This document shows positions 25,983-35,973 of a DNA stretch of 64,000 nt, piece after piece. The notes below the pieces were generated by a model, which saw only the letters and a program-made list of their open reading frames with translations, was not told where the DNA came from and did not search any database. Position 1 is the first letter of the stretch. Every line of letters begins with the position of its first letter. Source of the DNA: Chitinophaga solisilvae (GTDB taxonomy: Bacteria > Bacteroidota > Bacteroidia > Chitinophagales > Chitinophagaceae); contig NZ_JAABOK010000009.1 of assembly GCF_009928525.1 (NCBI RefSeq), forward strand, positions 248,001-312,000, in the 5' to 3' direction. The translations under genes and the position numbers were made by a program.

Positions 25983-28900
25983 ATGATGAAAAATATGATA
26001 AGAGTGGCCTCCTTACCAAAGATCCTCCTGCCACTGCTAGGCCTGTTGATAGCTGTATGCAGCCACGCGCAGACAACACAAATCTCAGGTACCGTGACCA
26101 ACGCAGCCGACGGACAAAAAATTATCGGCGCCACCGTATCGCTCGTAGCCGCTAAAGGAGTAGGCGCTATGACCGACGCGGAAGGAAAATTCGCGATCAA
26201 AATTCCGGCAGCCTATGCCAGCAACATCGAACTGGCGGTTACTTTCATTGGATTTGAAAGAAAAACCGTAAAAATTGCACCCGGACAAACCGCCATCAAC
26301 ATTCCACTGGACGTCAGCGCCAAAGCACTGGGCGAACTGGTGGTGACTGCACTCGGCATTAAAAAGGAAAAGAAAGCACTGGCCTACGCCGTAACGGAAG
26401 TGAAAGGCAGTGACTTCACCCAGGCCCGCGAAATCAACGTGGCTGATGCCTTGACCGGTAAAATTGCCGGTGTCAACGCTTCCAGCCTCGCCAGCGGCCC
26501 CGGTAGCTCCAGCCGCGTGATCATCCGCGGTAACGGCTCCCTCAACGGTGATAACCAGCCACTCTATGTAGTGAACGGGATGCCTATCGATAACACCACA
26601 CAGAGCAATGTGGCCAGCGGCAACAGTTCTATTGGTCTGAACAGCGACCGTGGCGATGGTATCGGTGGTATCAACCCGGACGACATTGAAACCATCACTG
26701 TGCTGAAAGGCGGCCCTGCTGCTGCCTTGTACGGTGCGCGTGCTTCCAACGGCGTTATCCTCATCACTACCAAAAAAGGTGTAAAACAAAAAGGTATCGG
26801 CGTGGATTACAACTCCACCTTCACGCTGGAAACACCTTCCATCATCCCTGACTGGCAATACCAGTACGGCTCCGGCCAGAATGGCAAAAAGCCGGTCACC
26901 ATGGGTGAAGCTATCGCCGCCGGCCGCCTCTCCTGGGGACCTAAAATAGACGGCAGCGATGTGATTCAGTTTGATGGAGTAAGCCGCCCGTATGTAGCAC
27001 AGAAAAACAACATCAAGAACTTCTACAATACCGGTAACACCTTTACCAACACCCTGGCTTTCTCCGGCGGTTCGGACAACACGCAGTATCGTGTATCCTT
27101 ATCCGATATGAACAACCATGGCCTGGTACCTAACCAGTCGCTCAACAAAAAAATATTCTCTGTCAGCCTGGTATCCAACCTCAGTAAAAAACTGACCGTG
27201 GAAGGCTACGCACAGTATAATATTGAAAAAGCCAAAAACAGAAGCGGCGTATCCGATGCACCGGGTAACGTGAACTGGGGCCCGTATGTACTTGCCAACA
27301 CGGTAGACATCCGCAGCCTGGATCCCGGCTACAATGCTGCCGGCAGGGAAGTGGACTGGAACCCTTCCGGTTTCGCCAGCAACCCGTATTTCGTGATCAA
27401 CAAATTCCGCAACAATGATGACCGCAAACGTTTTATCGGTAATGCGAGCATCAAATACAACCTGTTCGATAACCTGTTTGTACGCGGCCGTGTGAACCAC
27501 GATTACATGAACATCAACTACACAGGTATTGTGCCTACCGGTACCGCTTATGCACCGAAAGGCTTCTACCAGCAGTATACTACTACCAGCACGGAAACCA
27601 ATGCAGAGCTGACCATCAACTACCAGGGCAAACTGGGCCGCGATTTCGCGCTCACTGCCATGGCCGGTGGTAACAAACGCAAATCCATTTCCGATGCGGT
27701 GAACCTGAACGGTACTGATTTCTTCGCACCCGGCTTCTATGATCCATCCAATGTGGTGAGCCTGGGTACCGTAAATGTAAACCAGCGCCAGGCAACCAAC
27801 TCCCTCTTCGGTTCGGTAGATCTCTCCTGGAAAGACATCCTCTTCCTGACTGCTACCGGCCGTAATGACTGGTTCTCTACCCTGTCGCCACAAAACAATA
27901 ATATCTTCTATCCCTCTGTGGGCGCCAGCTTCCTGCTGTCTGAAGCCGTGAAGCTCCCATCCTGGGTAAACTATGCGAAGGTTAGAACCTCCTGGGCGCA
28001 GGTGGGCGGCGCTACGCCACAGCCTTATGCCCTGTACCAGACCTACACCATCCTAACCGGTGGCGGGCACCTGGGACAACCACTGCAGATGCCTACGCAG
28101 ACACCTTCTGCTACCGGTATCGGTGGCTCCGGATTACTCCAGGCGCCTAACCCGGATCTGAAACCACTGCTGTCTACCACCTTTGAAGCTGGTGTGGAAG
28201 GACGTTTCCTCAACAACCGCTTATCGGCAGACATCACCTGGTACAGCCGCAGAACTACCAACGACATCATGCAGGCAGCCATCTCTCCGGCTTCCGGCTA
28301 TAACTTCGCCCTGCTCAACGTAGGCGAAATGAGCAACAAGGGTATTGAAGTCATGCTCGGCGGTACCCCCGTGAAAAAGAAGGATTTCTCCTGGGATGTA
28401 AGCTATAATATGGCCTACAATAAAAATGAAGTGGTGAAACTGGCTGAAGGTATCAACAGCCTGCAGCTGGATGTGAGCGTAAACAGCTACGCCTATATTT
28501 TTGCAGAAGTAGGTAAGCCCTACAGCACCATCAAAGGTTTCAAGGTACTGAAAGATGCCAGTGGCAATACCGTTTATGATAACAAGACAGGTTATGAAAT
28601 GAGAACGCCGCTGACAGATCTCGGCACCGGTGTGTCTCCGTTCTCCGCCGGTATCACCAACAATTTCCGCTACAAACAGTTTAACCTGAGCTTCCTGATT
28701 GACGGTAAATTCGGCGGTCAGGTGTACTCTGCCACCAACCTGTACGGCACGCGCTTCGGTCTGCATGACATGACCCTGCCCGGCCGCGATGGCGGATTAA
28801 CCGTAACCGGTGTAGACCAGGATGGTAAACCGTTCTCCAAAACATTTACCTACGATAAAGACCTGCAGGGATATTATGACAACTATAAAAACCTGTCAGA

Positions 28901-29159
28901 GAAGTTTGTGTATGATGCGAGCTTCATTAAGTTAAGACAGGTAGTACTCACCTACAATATTCCGGCTAAAGTATTTGCTTTCGCAAAGATGCAGTCAGTA
29001 GCTGTTTCCTTTGTAGCCAGAAACCTGTTTATCCTGTATAAAAATGCGCCGAACATCGATCCGGAGTCTACTTTCAGCAACTCCAACGCGCAGGGCTTTG
29101 AAATGTTTGGTGTACCACGTACCAGAAGTTTCGGTCTGAATCTGCAGGTAAAACTTTAG
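25983..29159 (+). CDS. SusC/RagA-type TonB-dependent outer-membrane transporter
   Basis: About 1058 residues. I start at the first of two adjacent ATGs (25983, 25986), which open a signal peptide (MIRVASLPKILLPLLGLLIAVCSHAQ). A carboxypeptidase-regulatory-like domain follows (about 35-120; QISGTVTNAADGQKIIGATV) and then the SusC plug: ELVVTALGIKKEKKALAYAV, NVADALTGKIAGVNASS, SRVIIRGNGSL, PLYVVNGMPIDN and VLKGGPAAALYGARASNGVILITTKKG. The long barrel ends in NLQVKL. It imports the glycan or oligosaccharide captured by the SusD-like partner 22 nt downstream. The neighbouring GH20 suggests an N-acetylhexosamine-containing substrate. Confidence 0.96.
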   Translation: MMKNMIRVASLPKILLPLLGLLIAVCSHAQTTQISGTVTNAADGQKIIGATVSLVAAKGVGAMTDAEGKFAIKIPAAYASNIELAVTFIGFERKTVKIAPGQTAINIPLDVSAKALGELVVTALGIKKEKKALAYAVTEVKGSDFTQAREINVADALTGKIAGVNASSLASGPGSSSRVIIRGNGSLNGDNQPLYVVNGMPIDNTTQSNVASGNSSIGLNSDRGDGIGGINPDDIETITVLKGGPAAALYGARASNGVILITTKKGVKQKGIGVDYNSTFTLETPSIIPDWQYQYGSGQNGKKPVTMGEAIAAGRLSWGPKIDGSDVIQFDGVSRPYVAQKNNIKNFYNTGNTFTNTLAFSGGSDNTQYRVSLSDMNNHGLVPNQSLNKKIFSVSLVSNLSKKLTVEGYAQYNIEKAKNRSGVSDAPGNVNWGPYVLANTVDIRSLDPGYNAAGREVDWNPSGFASNPYFVINKFRNNDDRKRFIGNASIKYNLFDNLFVRGRVNHDYMNINYTGIVPTGTAYAPKGFYQQYTTTSTETNAELTINYQGKLGRDFALTAMAGGNKRKSISDAVNLNGTDFFAPGFYDPSNVVSLGTVNVNQRQATNSLFGSVDLSWKDILFLTATGRNDWFSTLSPQNNNIFYPSVGASFLLSEAVKLPSWVNYAKVRTSWAQVGGATPQPYALYQTYTILTGGGHLGQPLQMPTQTPSATGIGGSGLLQAPNPDLKPLLSTTFEAGVEGRFLNNRLSADITWYSRRTTNDIMQAAISPASGYNFALLNVGEMSNKGIEVMLGGTPVKKKDFSWDVSYNMAYNKNEVVKLAEGINSLQLDVSVNSYAYIFAEVGKPYSTIKGFKVLKDASGNTVYDNKTGYEMRTPLTDLGTGVSPFSAGITNNFRYKQFNLSFLIDGKFGGQVYSATNLYGTRFGLHDMTLPGRDGGLTVTGVDQDGKPFSKTFTYDKDLQGYYDNYKNLSEKFVYDASFIKLRQVVLTYNIPAKVFAFAKMQSVAVSFVARNLFILYKNAPNIDPESTFSNSNAQGFEMFGVPRTRSFGLNLQVKL

Positions 29160-29181
29160 TTCATCATTAAACATTACACAC

Positions 29182-30729
29182 ATGCTACGTTTCGCTAAAT
29201 ATAAATATATACTGTTGTTAGGTGCAGTGCTGGGTTTTACATCCTGTGACAAAGGATTTGAGAAAATGAATGTGAATCCCAATGCTGCAGAAAATCCGAA
29301 TATTGATCTGCTGTTCACACAAAGTCTTTTGAAAGGTCAACTACCATATGACAGGGGGTATTTTTATACTTCCTATCTTCATTGCGGTACTTATATCCAG
29401 CACTTCTCCATCGCCAAGGAAATAGGCGGTGCCGGTGCGGGTGACAAATATGCCGTGAACGATTTCTATCAGAGTTTTTATTTCAGGTACATCTATACCA
29501 ATGCAGTTACAACATTGGGAGAGATTCTGATGGCCGCCACATCAGCAGATGATGTGAACAAGCTGGCTGCCACCCGTATCTGGAAAGTACTGCTGATGCA
29601 ACGTATCACGGATCTCTACGGAGATGTGCCTTATTCCGAGGCCATCCGCGGCAGGTCTAAATTATTTCTTCCCAAGTACGACACACAGGAAGATATTTAT
29701 GCAGACATGCTGAAAGAACTGGAAGCTGCCATCAAATCATTCGATGCCACCAAACCTACCTTCGGCAGTGCCGATCTGCTCTTCAAAGGCAACATCGCAC
29801 AGTGGAAGAAATTCGGTTACTCCCTGATGCTGCGTGTAGCCATGCGCACCACGAAGAAAACCGGCGGTAAGGTGATTGCGAAAGACTGGGTGCAGAAAGC
29901 CATTGAAGGCGGTGTGATTACCGGTGCGGCAGACAATGCCATCCTGCGTTACAGTAACGGACCGCAGACATACAACAACAACCCGGTTGCTTTTGAACTG
30001 GTAGGACAGGATTATGTATCTACCTCCAAAGGCGCTGCCAACACAGAATGGGGCAAGTACAGCAAAACCTTCATCGATTTCCTGAAGTCGCATAATGATC
30101 CGCGTTTAGGCGTGGTGTCTGTGGTGTGGAATGCTGGTAACCCGGATACCTCCGCTGCCATTCAGAAAGGTATGCCTAACGGTACCGATGTACGCCTGCC
30201 CGATTTTGTTACCTATTCAGAGCCGAACCCGGCTACCATCCTGCAATATAACGCACCGCTGATGATACTGACCAGCGCAGAAACCAATCTGCTGCTCAGC
30301 GAAGCGGCCCTGCGCGGATGGAGCAGCGGCGACAAAGCACAATATTACAGAGAGGGCGTAACCGCCGCACTGCGTAACTGGGCACAGTTTGGCGCAGCAG
30401 GCGTTATCCCGCAGGAAAAAATCAGCCAGTATGTTAGCGATAACGCACTGGATGCAGGCGGTTCATTCGAAACGCAGATGAATCAGATTCACACTCAGTT
30501 CTGGGTGGCTTTATTACTCGATGAACAGGAAGCCTATGCCAACTGGAGACGCACCGGATACCCGCAGCTCACTCCCGTGAATTACAACGGAAACGTTACC
30601 AACGGAACTATTCCGCGCCGTTTCCCCTATTCACAGGCGGAGCAGGGTATCAACGGTGTGAATTACAAAGCGGCTGTTGACAGACAAGGGCCGGATTTAT
30701 TAACAACCAGAATCTGGTGGGACAAATAA
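29182..30729 (+). CDS. SusD/RagB-type substrate-binding outer-membrane lipoprotein
   Basis: A 515-residue surface lipoprotein. The signal peptide ends in a lipobox (GFTSC, Cys near residue 22), followed by DKGFEKMNVNPNAAENPNID, the typical opening of the SusD-like_2 subfamily. TPR-type helices characteristic of SusD can be followed through WKVLLMQRITDLYGDVPYSEA, YDTQEDIYADMLKELEAAIKSF, LFKGNIAQWKKFGYSLMLRVAMR and LTSAETNLLLSEAALRGW. The C-terminal NWRRTGYPQLTP and IPRRFPYSQAEQ are also family features. It forms the lid of the SusC transporter encoded just upstream and binds the substrate. Confidence 0.95.
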   Translation: MLRFAKYKYILLLGAVLGFTSCDKGFEKMNVNPNAAENPNIDLLFTQSLLKGQLPYDRGYFYTSYLHCGTYIQHFSIAKEIGGAGAGDKYAVNDFYQSFYFRYIYTNAVTTLGEILMAATSADDVNKLAATRIWKVLLMQRITDLYGDVPYSEAIRGRSKLFLPKYDTQEDIYADMLKELEAAIKSFDATKPTFGSADLLFKGNIAQWKKFGYSLMLRVAMRTTKKTGGKVIAKDWVQKAIEGGVITGAADNAILRYSNGPQTYNNNPVAFELVGQDYVSTSKGAANTEWGKYSKTFIDFLKSHNDPRLGVVSVVWNAGNPDTSAAIQKGMPNGTDVRLPDFVTYSEPNPATILQYNAPLMILTSAETNLLLSEAALRGWSSGDKAQYYREGVTAALRNWAQFGAAGVIPQEKISQYVSDNALDAGGSFETQMNQIHTQFWVALLLDEQEAYANWRRTGYPQLTPVNYNGNVTNGTIPRRFPYSQAEQGINGVNYKAAVDRQGPDLLTTRIWWDK

Positions 30730-30731
30730 CC

Positions 30732-32984
30732 ATGAAAAAGCTACAACTCATCTTACTTGTTCTTTTGATTCATAACTGCCTGTTCGCACAAAGGAAAGAG
30801 GCTGCCCCTGTGGCAGCCTTGATTCCTTTGCCCGTAGCAGTTTCCATGACAGCGGATACCTTTTTTATTACCGCCAACGCGGCAATAGGAAATGCTCCCG
30901 CATTACAGCAGGAAACAAAGCTCCTGCAGGAATATGTACACCACGCAACCGGCCATGCCTTACCTGTACAGGATAACGGCGCTATTGTGCTGCAGCTGGA
31001 CAGTTCCGTGGTGAAACAGCCGGAAGGCTATCAGCTGCATATCACGCCGGCACAGATAAAAATTACAGGTCATGATGCGGCGGGTGTAACGCATGGTATT
31101 GAAACCCTGCGGCAGCTGTGGCGCCCGAAAGGTGCTGTGCTGGTGGTACCCGGAGGTCTGATTACAGACTATCCGCGCTTTTCCTACAGGGGCATGCACC
31201 TGGATGTTGGCCGTCACTTTTTCTCCGTTGATTTTCTCAAGGAGTTCATTGACAAGCTGGCTTATTACAAACTCAACAACTTCCACTGGCACCTGACGGA
31301 TGACCAGGGATGGCGTATAGAAATAAAGAAATATCCCCGCCTGCAGAGCGTGGCAGCCTGGCGTGATCAGACGATGATCGGTCATAAGAAGGAGCTGCCG
31401 CACCGCTTCGATGGCAAACGTTACGGCGGCTACTATACGCAGGAACAGGTCCGCGAAGTAGTAGCCTATGCCGCAGCCAGGCATATCAACGTAATCCCTG
31501 AAATAGAAATGCCGGGACATGCGCTGGCAGCCCTCACTGCGTACCCTTCGCTGGGTTGCACGGGCGGCCCGTACAAAACCGCCCAGTTCTGGGGCATCTT
31601 CGATGATGTCTTCTGCGCCGGTAAAGACAGTACCTTCCTGTTTCTGCAGGATGTACTGGAAGAAGTCATTGCGCTGTTCCCTTCTTCGTATATCCATATA
31701 GGTGGGGATGAATGCCCGAAAGTGAGGTGGAAGGCCTGTGCCGCATGCCAGCAACGGATGCGCCGGGAAAACCTGCCGGATGAACATGCGCTGCAGAGTT
31801 ATTTTATCCGCCGTATCAGTGATTTTGTGAAAAGTAAAGGCCGTCATATCATCGGATGGGATGAGATACTGGAAGGCGGGCTCGCACCCGGCGCCACCGT
31901 GATGAACTGGCGGGGCGTAGATGGTGCAGTGAGCGCCGCCCGGCAACAGCATCATGTTATCATGACACCGGAAGACGATCTCTACTTCGATCATTACCAG
32001 TCATTATACCTGGCAGAGAAGCCTACCGCTACCGGCTATACGCCGCTGGAGGAAGTGTATGCCTACGAGCCACTGCGTGCTGCAGCAGATACCTCCCTGC
32101 TGCCTTTCATCGCCGGCATACAGGGACAGATGTGGAGCGAATACCTGCCGGATGAGGCGCAGGCGCGTTATATGATCTACCCGCGTTTGCAGGCAATGGC
32201 AGAAAGAGCGTGGTCGCCGCAGACAGTAACGGATTACAGCAATTTCACACAAAGGCTGGAAATGCAGACCGGCGCTGCACCGGCAGCACCTTATAATGAA
32301 ATCCGTTATTCGGCTGACAGCATCGCTAAAGGCAGGATTTATATTTCCCTGCGCAGCCACCTGCCGGGAGCAGTCATCCGTTATACAACAGACGGCTCGC
32401 AACCTGACGGAAACAGCAAAATCAGTGACGGCAAATCTATCTTACTGCAAAAAAATACAACGGTCAAAGCCATGTTATATGTTTCGGGCAAACCTGCAGG
32501 GCGGCTTTTCCAACAATCATTTTTAGTGCATAAGGCTACTGGTGCGGCTATTTCCCTGCAGGAGGCGCCCAACCGCTTTAGCAGTAATGCGGCTACGCTG
32601 GTAAACGGCATTGAAGGTACGCATCGCTATAACGATGAACAGTGGACCGGTTTCAGTGCCAGGGACCTGCATGCTGTCATTGACCTGGGCAGCGTGCAAA
32701 CGGTTACGCAGCTGGGCGCCAACACGCTCAACTACCACTGGCAGAAAATGTGGCCTCCCGTATCGTTACAGTTTGAAGCATCTGCCGATGGCGTACATTA
32801 TCAGCGTATAGCCGTTACTGATAGTTTTCCGGTAAATGGCATCAACAGAGCCAGATGGACCATCGCGCCGCTGAAAGCCCGCTACATCAGGGTGACAGCC
32901 ACCAATAAAGGTGTGATACCTCCCGGAGAATACGTGGCAGGCGCCAGCAGCATGATGCTGATAGACGAAATTATTGTTAACTGA
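30732..32984 (+). CDS. Beta-N-acetylhexosaminidase, GH20
   Basis: A 750-residue secreted glycosidase. I start at the ATG at 30732, two bases after the SusD stop codon, which gives a signal peptide (MKKLQLILLVLLIHNCLFAQ). Domains in order are the GH20b N-terminal domain (about 25-145), the catalytic GH20 barrel (about 148-490), a chitobiase C-terminal-like domain (about 535-590; PGAVIRYTTDGSQPDG), and an F5/8 type C-like carbohydrate-binding domain to the end (about 610-750). The catalytic Asp-Glu pair is D326-E327 in HIGGDEC; GMHLDVGRHFF and NFHWHLTDDQGWRIE are also present. It should release terminal GlcNAc or GalNAc from oligosaccharides in the periplasm or at the surface. Confidence 0.95.
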   Translation: MKKLQLILLVLLIHNCLFAQRKEAAPVAALIPLPVAVSMTADTFFITANAAIGNAPALQQETKLLQEYVHHATGHALPVQDNGAIVLQLDSSVVKQPEGYQLHITPAQIKITGHDAAGVTHGIETLRQLWRPKGAVLVVPGGLITDYPRFSYRGMHLDVGRHFFSVDFLKEFIDKLAYYKLNNFHWHLTDDQGWRIEIKKYPRLQSVAAWRDQTMIGHKKELPHRFDGKRYGGYYTQEQVREVVAYAAARHINVIPEIEMPGHALAALTAYPSLGCTGGPYKTAQFWGIFDDVFCAGKDSTFLFLQDVLEEVIALFPSSYIHIGGDECPKVRWKACAACQQRMRRENLPDEHALQSYFIRRISDFVKSKGRHIIGWDEILEGGLAPGATVMNWRGVDGAVSAARQQHHVIMTPEDDLYFDHYQSLYLAEKPTATGYTPLEEVYAYEPLRAAADTSLLPFIAGIQGQMWSEYLPDEAQARYMIYPRLQAMAERAWSPQTVTDYSNFTQRLEMQTGAAPAAPYNEIRYSADSIAKGRIYISLRSHLPGAVIRYTTDGSQPDGNSKISDGKSILLQKNTTVKAMLYVSGKPAGRLFQQSFLVHKATGAAISLQEAPNRFSSNAATLVNGIEGTHRYNDEQWTGFSARDLHAVIDLGSVQTVTQLGANTLNYHWQKMWPPVSLQFEASADGVHYQRIAVTDSFPVNGINRARWTIAPLKARYIRVTATNKGVIPPGEYVAGASSMMLIDEIIVN

Positions 32985-33043
32985 TTACTGCTGTTCCGCA
33001 TTCCACGGTTAACTCATCACTCATTTGTAATTGCAAGCAGGGC

Positions 33044-34366
33044 ATGGCTTTTTTCATCGTCTTTATTTGTATTCTCATATTAATCCTGTTACTGACCTGG
33101 GGAAAGCTCAATGCCTTCCTCGCTTTCCTGGTGGTGTCGCTGTTGGCCGGCTTCCTGCTGGGAATGCCGGTGAATACCATCACCGCGTCCATGCAGAAGG
33201 GGATAGGCGATACCATCGGCGGACTGCTGATTATCATCTCCCTGGGCGCCATGTTAGGAAAGCTGGTGGCAGAAAGCGGCGCTGCACAACAGATCGCCAA
33301 CGCCCTCATGAAGGCATTCGGTCCGCGCTATGTGCAATGGGCATTGCTGATTGCAGGCTTCATCATCGGTATTCCCCTGTTTTACGGCGTTGGCTTTGTA
33401 TTGCTGGTGCCATTGATATTTTCGGTGGTCTATCAGTATAAACTACCCGCGGTATATATCGGGTTACCCACGCTGGCGGCATTATCCATCACTCATGGAT
33501 TTCTGCCTCCGCATCCGTCGCCGGTAGCGCTGGTTACCACTTTTAAAGCCAGTATGGGACTGACGCTGCTGTACGGGCTGATAGTAGCCATACCGGCGTT
33601 GCTTATCGCGGGGCCTTTTTTTGCCAGATACCTGAAAAAAATACCTGCCGCTCCTGCAGCCATGTTTGCAGCGGAAGATAAAAACGCGCAGGCATTGCCC
33701 GGCGCCGCCAATAGCTTTCTGACAGCTCTGCTGCCGGTGTTGCTGCTGATTGTGACCACCGTGCTGACGTATGCCGTGAAACAGGCATCTCCTGAAACAC
33801 AGCGCTTCATTGCTTTTGCCGGCGACGCGCCGGTGGTAATGCTGTGCTGCGTCATCATCGCCACTTTCACACTGGGCATCTGCCAGCAGCGCAGTATTAA
33901 ATCTGTTATGACTATTTATGCAGATGCGGTGAAGGATGTGGCCATGATTCTGCTCATCATTGCCGGTGCAGGCGCGCTGAAACAGGTGCTGGCAGACAGC
34001 GGCGTGAGTAAGGACATTGCCCTGGTAATGCAGTCCTGGCACATTCCCTTGCTGGTACTCGGCTGGCTCATGGCCGCGGTAATACGCGCCTGTATAGGAT
34101 CTGCCACCATAGCAGGCATTACAGCTGCAGGCATGATAGGGCCTATGCTGCTGACATCGCAGACAGATCCTAACCTGATGGTACTCTCCATCGGTGCAGG
34201 CAGCCTCATGTTCTCCCATGTGAACGATGCCGGCTTCTGGATGTTCAAGGAATATTTTAACCTGAATCTCAAAAACACCTTTCTCTCCTGGTCGGTCATG
34301 GAAACCATTGTAGGCATAGCCGGTCTGCTGGGGGTATTGGTATTGAATATATTTATCAGTCAGTAA
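33044..34366 (+). CDS. GntP family permease
   Basis: A 440-residue inner-membrane transporter with about 12-14 helices. Family features are GMPVNTITASMQKGIGDTIGG, IISLGAMLGKLVAESGAAQQIANAL, GFIIGIPLFYGVGFVLLVPL, LSITHGFLPPHPSPVALVTTF and the late IRACIGSATIAGITAAGMIGP and MFSHVNDAGFWMFKEYF. GntP proteins import gluconate, D-serine, fructuronate or related hydroxy or amino acids. Next to a KDG-kinase-like enzyme and RidA, a sugar acid or amino-sugar acid is the likeliest substrate, but this is inference. The gene lies 59 nt after the GH20 gene. Confidence 0.93.
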   Translation: MAFFIVFICILILILLLTWGKLNAFLAFLVVSLLAGFLLGMPVNTITASMQKGIGDTIGGLLIIISLGAMLGKLVAESGAAQQIANALMKAFGPRYVQWALLIAGFIIGIPLFYGVGFVLLVPLIFSVVYQYKLPAVYIGLPTLAALSITHGFLPPHPSPVALVTTFKASMGLTLLYGLIVAIPALLIAGPFFARYLKKIPAAPAAMFAAEDKNAQALPGAANSFLTALLPVLLLIVTTVLTYAVKQASPETQRFIAFAGDAPVVMLCCVIIATFTLGICQQRSIKSVMTIYADAVKDVAMILLIIAGAGALKQVLADSGVSKDIALVMQSWHIPLLVLGWLMAAVIRACIGSATIAGITAAGMIGPMLLTSQTDPNLMVLSIGAGSLMFSHVNDAGFWMFKEYFNLNLKNTFLSWSVMETIVGIAGLLGVLVLNIFISQ

Positions 34367-34383
34367 TAATTAAATCAGTAAAT

Positions 34384-34854
34384 ATGGAAAACAACAATGC
34401 GGAAGAAAAGTTAGCAGCGCTGGGATTGGAATTACCTCCTGCCCCTGCGCCACTGGGCGTTTACAAGCCTTACCTGATCGATGGCAAATACCTGTATCTG
34501 TCAGGCCACGGTCCTGTGCAGCAGGATAAGTCGCTCATCATCGGACGTATAGGCCGTGATATGGATATGGAACAGGGTAAGCTGGCTGCCCGCCAGGTAG
34601 GCTTAACCATGCTGTCTACCATCAAAACGCATGTAGGTAGTCTGGCCAAAGTAAAACGTGTCATTAAAGTACTGGGCATGGTGAATTGCACACCGGAATT
34701 TGAACGTCATCCATACATCATCAACGGATGCAGCGAATTATTTGCTGCGGTATGGGGTGAAGAGAATGGCATAGGAGTGAGGAGTGCAGTAGGTTTTGGC
34801 TCATTGCCGGATAATATCCCGGTAGAAATTGAAGCATTATTTGAACTGTATTAA
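34384..34854 (+). CDS. RidA (YjgF/YER057c/UK114) family protein
   Basis: A 156-residue RidA-fold protein of the longer subgroup, in which the N-terminus includes LAALGLELPPAPAPLGVYKP. It contains the family core (YLYLSGHGPVQ, AARQVGLTMLSTIKTHVGSL, KRVIKVLGMVNCTPEFERHPYIINGCSELFAAVWGE) and the signature IGVRSAVGFGSLPDNIPVEIEALFEL, in which the key arginine is kept. RidA proteins hydrolyse reactive enamines or imines made by PLP-dependent dehydratases. Here that hints at an amino-acid or amino-sugar-acid deamination step in the pathway, although no such dehydratase is encoded in this operon. It starts 17 nt after the permease gene. Confidence 0.92.
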   Translation: MENNNAEEKLAALGLELPPAPAPLGVYKPYLIDGKYLYLSGHGPVQQDKSLIIGRIGRDMDMEQGKLAARQVGLTMLSTIKTHVGSLAKVKRVIKVLGMVNCTPEFERHPYIINGCSELFAAVWGEENGIGVRSAVGFGSLPDNIPVEIEALFELY

Positions 34855-34923
34855 TACCATCTGACACAGTTGCGGACGGGCATGTCCGGGAAAATATTAT
34901 CTTTCCCTTAAATTATCGGGACA

Positions 34924-35961
34924 ATGCAAAAGGGGGATGATAACAACAATATCCGGCTGGCAGCTTTCGGAGAATTTCTGCTGAGGCTCCACAGTAACGG
35001 AGGACAGCGGTTTGCGCAAACGAACGGATATACCGCATACTATGCCGGCGCAGAAGCCAATGTATGCGTGTTGCTGGCGCGGTTAGGTATTCAGGCATCG
35101 TACATCACGCGTATACCCGGACATGACATCGCTGCAGCAGGTGTACAGCAGCTGCGGGGCCACGGGGTAGATACGGAAAAGATCATTTACGGAGGAGACA
35201 AGCTGGGACTGTATTTTACGGAACCCGGCCATCAGGTCCGGCCTACCAGGGTGATCTATGACCGGGAACATTCTTCCTTTGCCACCCTGCAGAAAGGGAT
35301 GTTCAACTGGACGGAAATACTGAAGGATACACAGGTTTTTCATTGGTCCGGCGTTGCCGCCGCCCTTTCCGCCAGCAGTGCCGCCGTTTGTGAAGAAGCA
35401 CTGGAAGCCGCGCTGGACGCTGGGTTGATTATCTCGTCTGATTTTAACTACCGCTCCACCCTGTGGAAATACGGGCAGCATCCGGCAGCTGTTATGCCGC
35501 GGCTGTTGCAGCACAGCCACATCACCGTGGCAGACCTGGATGCCGCGCAGGTATATTTCGGTATTGAAACAGACCCGGAACAGCCGCTGGAAGACAGATT
35601 CCGCGCCTGTTACATCGCCCTGAAAGAAAGAATGCCCAGGCTCACTACACTGGGCATGAGCTTCCGGAAGCAGACAGACAACCGCCTGATATATACCGGT
35701 GCACTGGTGAAAGATGATCAGTTTTATTTTTCCCGGGGATTTGCCCTGCCACAGATCACAGATCAGATAGGAACAGGCGACGCCTTTACTGCAGGTATGC
35801 TCTTCGGCATCCTGCAGCAATATCCGCCGCAGGAGATCATTGATTTCGCAGTGGCCTGTGGTACCCTGAAACAGAGTATCCCCGGCGACTGGGCCATCAT
35901 CAGCAGGAATGAAGTGACCGACCTGATGAAGAATGGTTTGTCGGGAAGAATTGTACGTTAA
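34924..35961 (+). CDS. PfkB family sugar kinase (2-keto-3-deoxygluconate kinase-like)
   Basis: A 345-residue ribokinase-fold kinase. The N-terminus has LAAFGEFLLRLHSNGG, then YYAGAEANVCVLLARLGIQASYITRIP with the substrate-facing GAEANV variant of the GGxxxN motif. The C-terminal PfkB signature DQIGTGDAFTAGMLFG carries the catalytic aspartate (D286). FHWSGVAAALS and the SSDFNYRSTLW segment (DxNxR) are typical of 2-keto-3-deoxygluconate kinases. It should phosphorylate a sugar acid such as KDG with ATP in the cytoplasm, which suits the GntP permease upstream. The exact substrate is not proven. It lies 69 nt after RidA and 12 nt before the dipeptidase gene. Confidence 0.9.
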   Translation: MQKGDDNNNIRLAAFGEFLLRLHSNGGQRFAQTNGYTAYYAGAEANVCVLLARLGIQASYITRIPGHDIAAAGVQQLRGHGVDTEKIIYGGDKLGLYFTEPGHQVRPTRVIYDREHSSFATLQKGMFNWTEILKDTQVFHWSGVAAALSASSAAVCEEALEAALDAGLIISSDFNYRSTLWKYGQHPAAVMPRLLQHSHITVADLDAAQVYFGIETDPEQPLEDRFRACYIALKERMPRLTTLGMSFRKQTDNRLIYTGALVKDDQFYFSRGFALPQITDQIGTGDAFTAGMLFGILQQYPPQEIIDFAVACGTLKQSIPGDWAIISRNEVTDLMKNGLSGRIVR

Positions 35962-35973
35962 TTATACAAGTAT

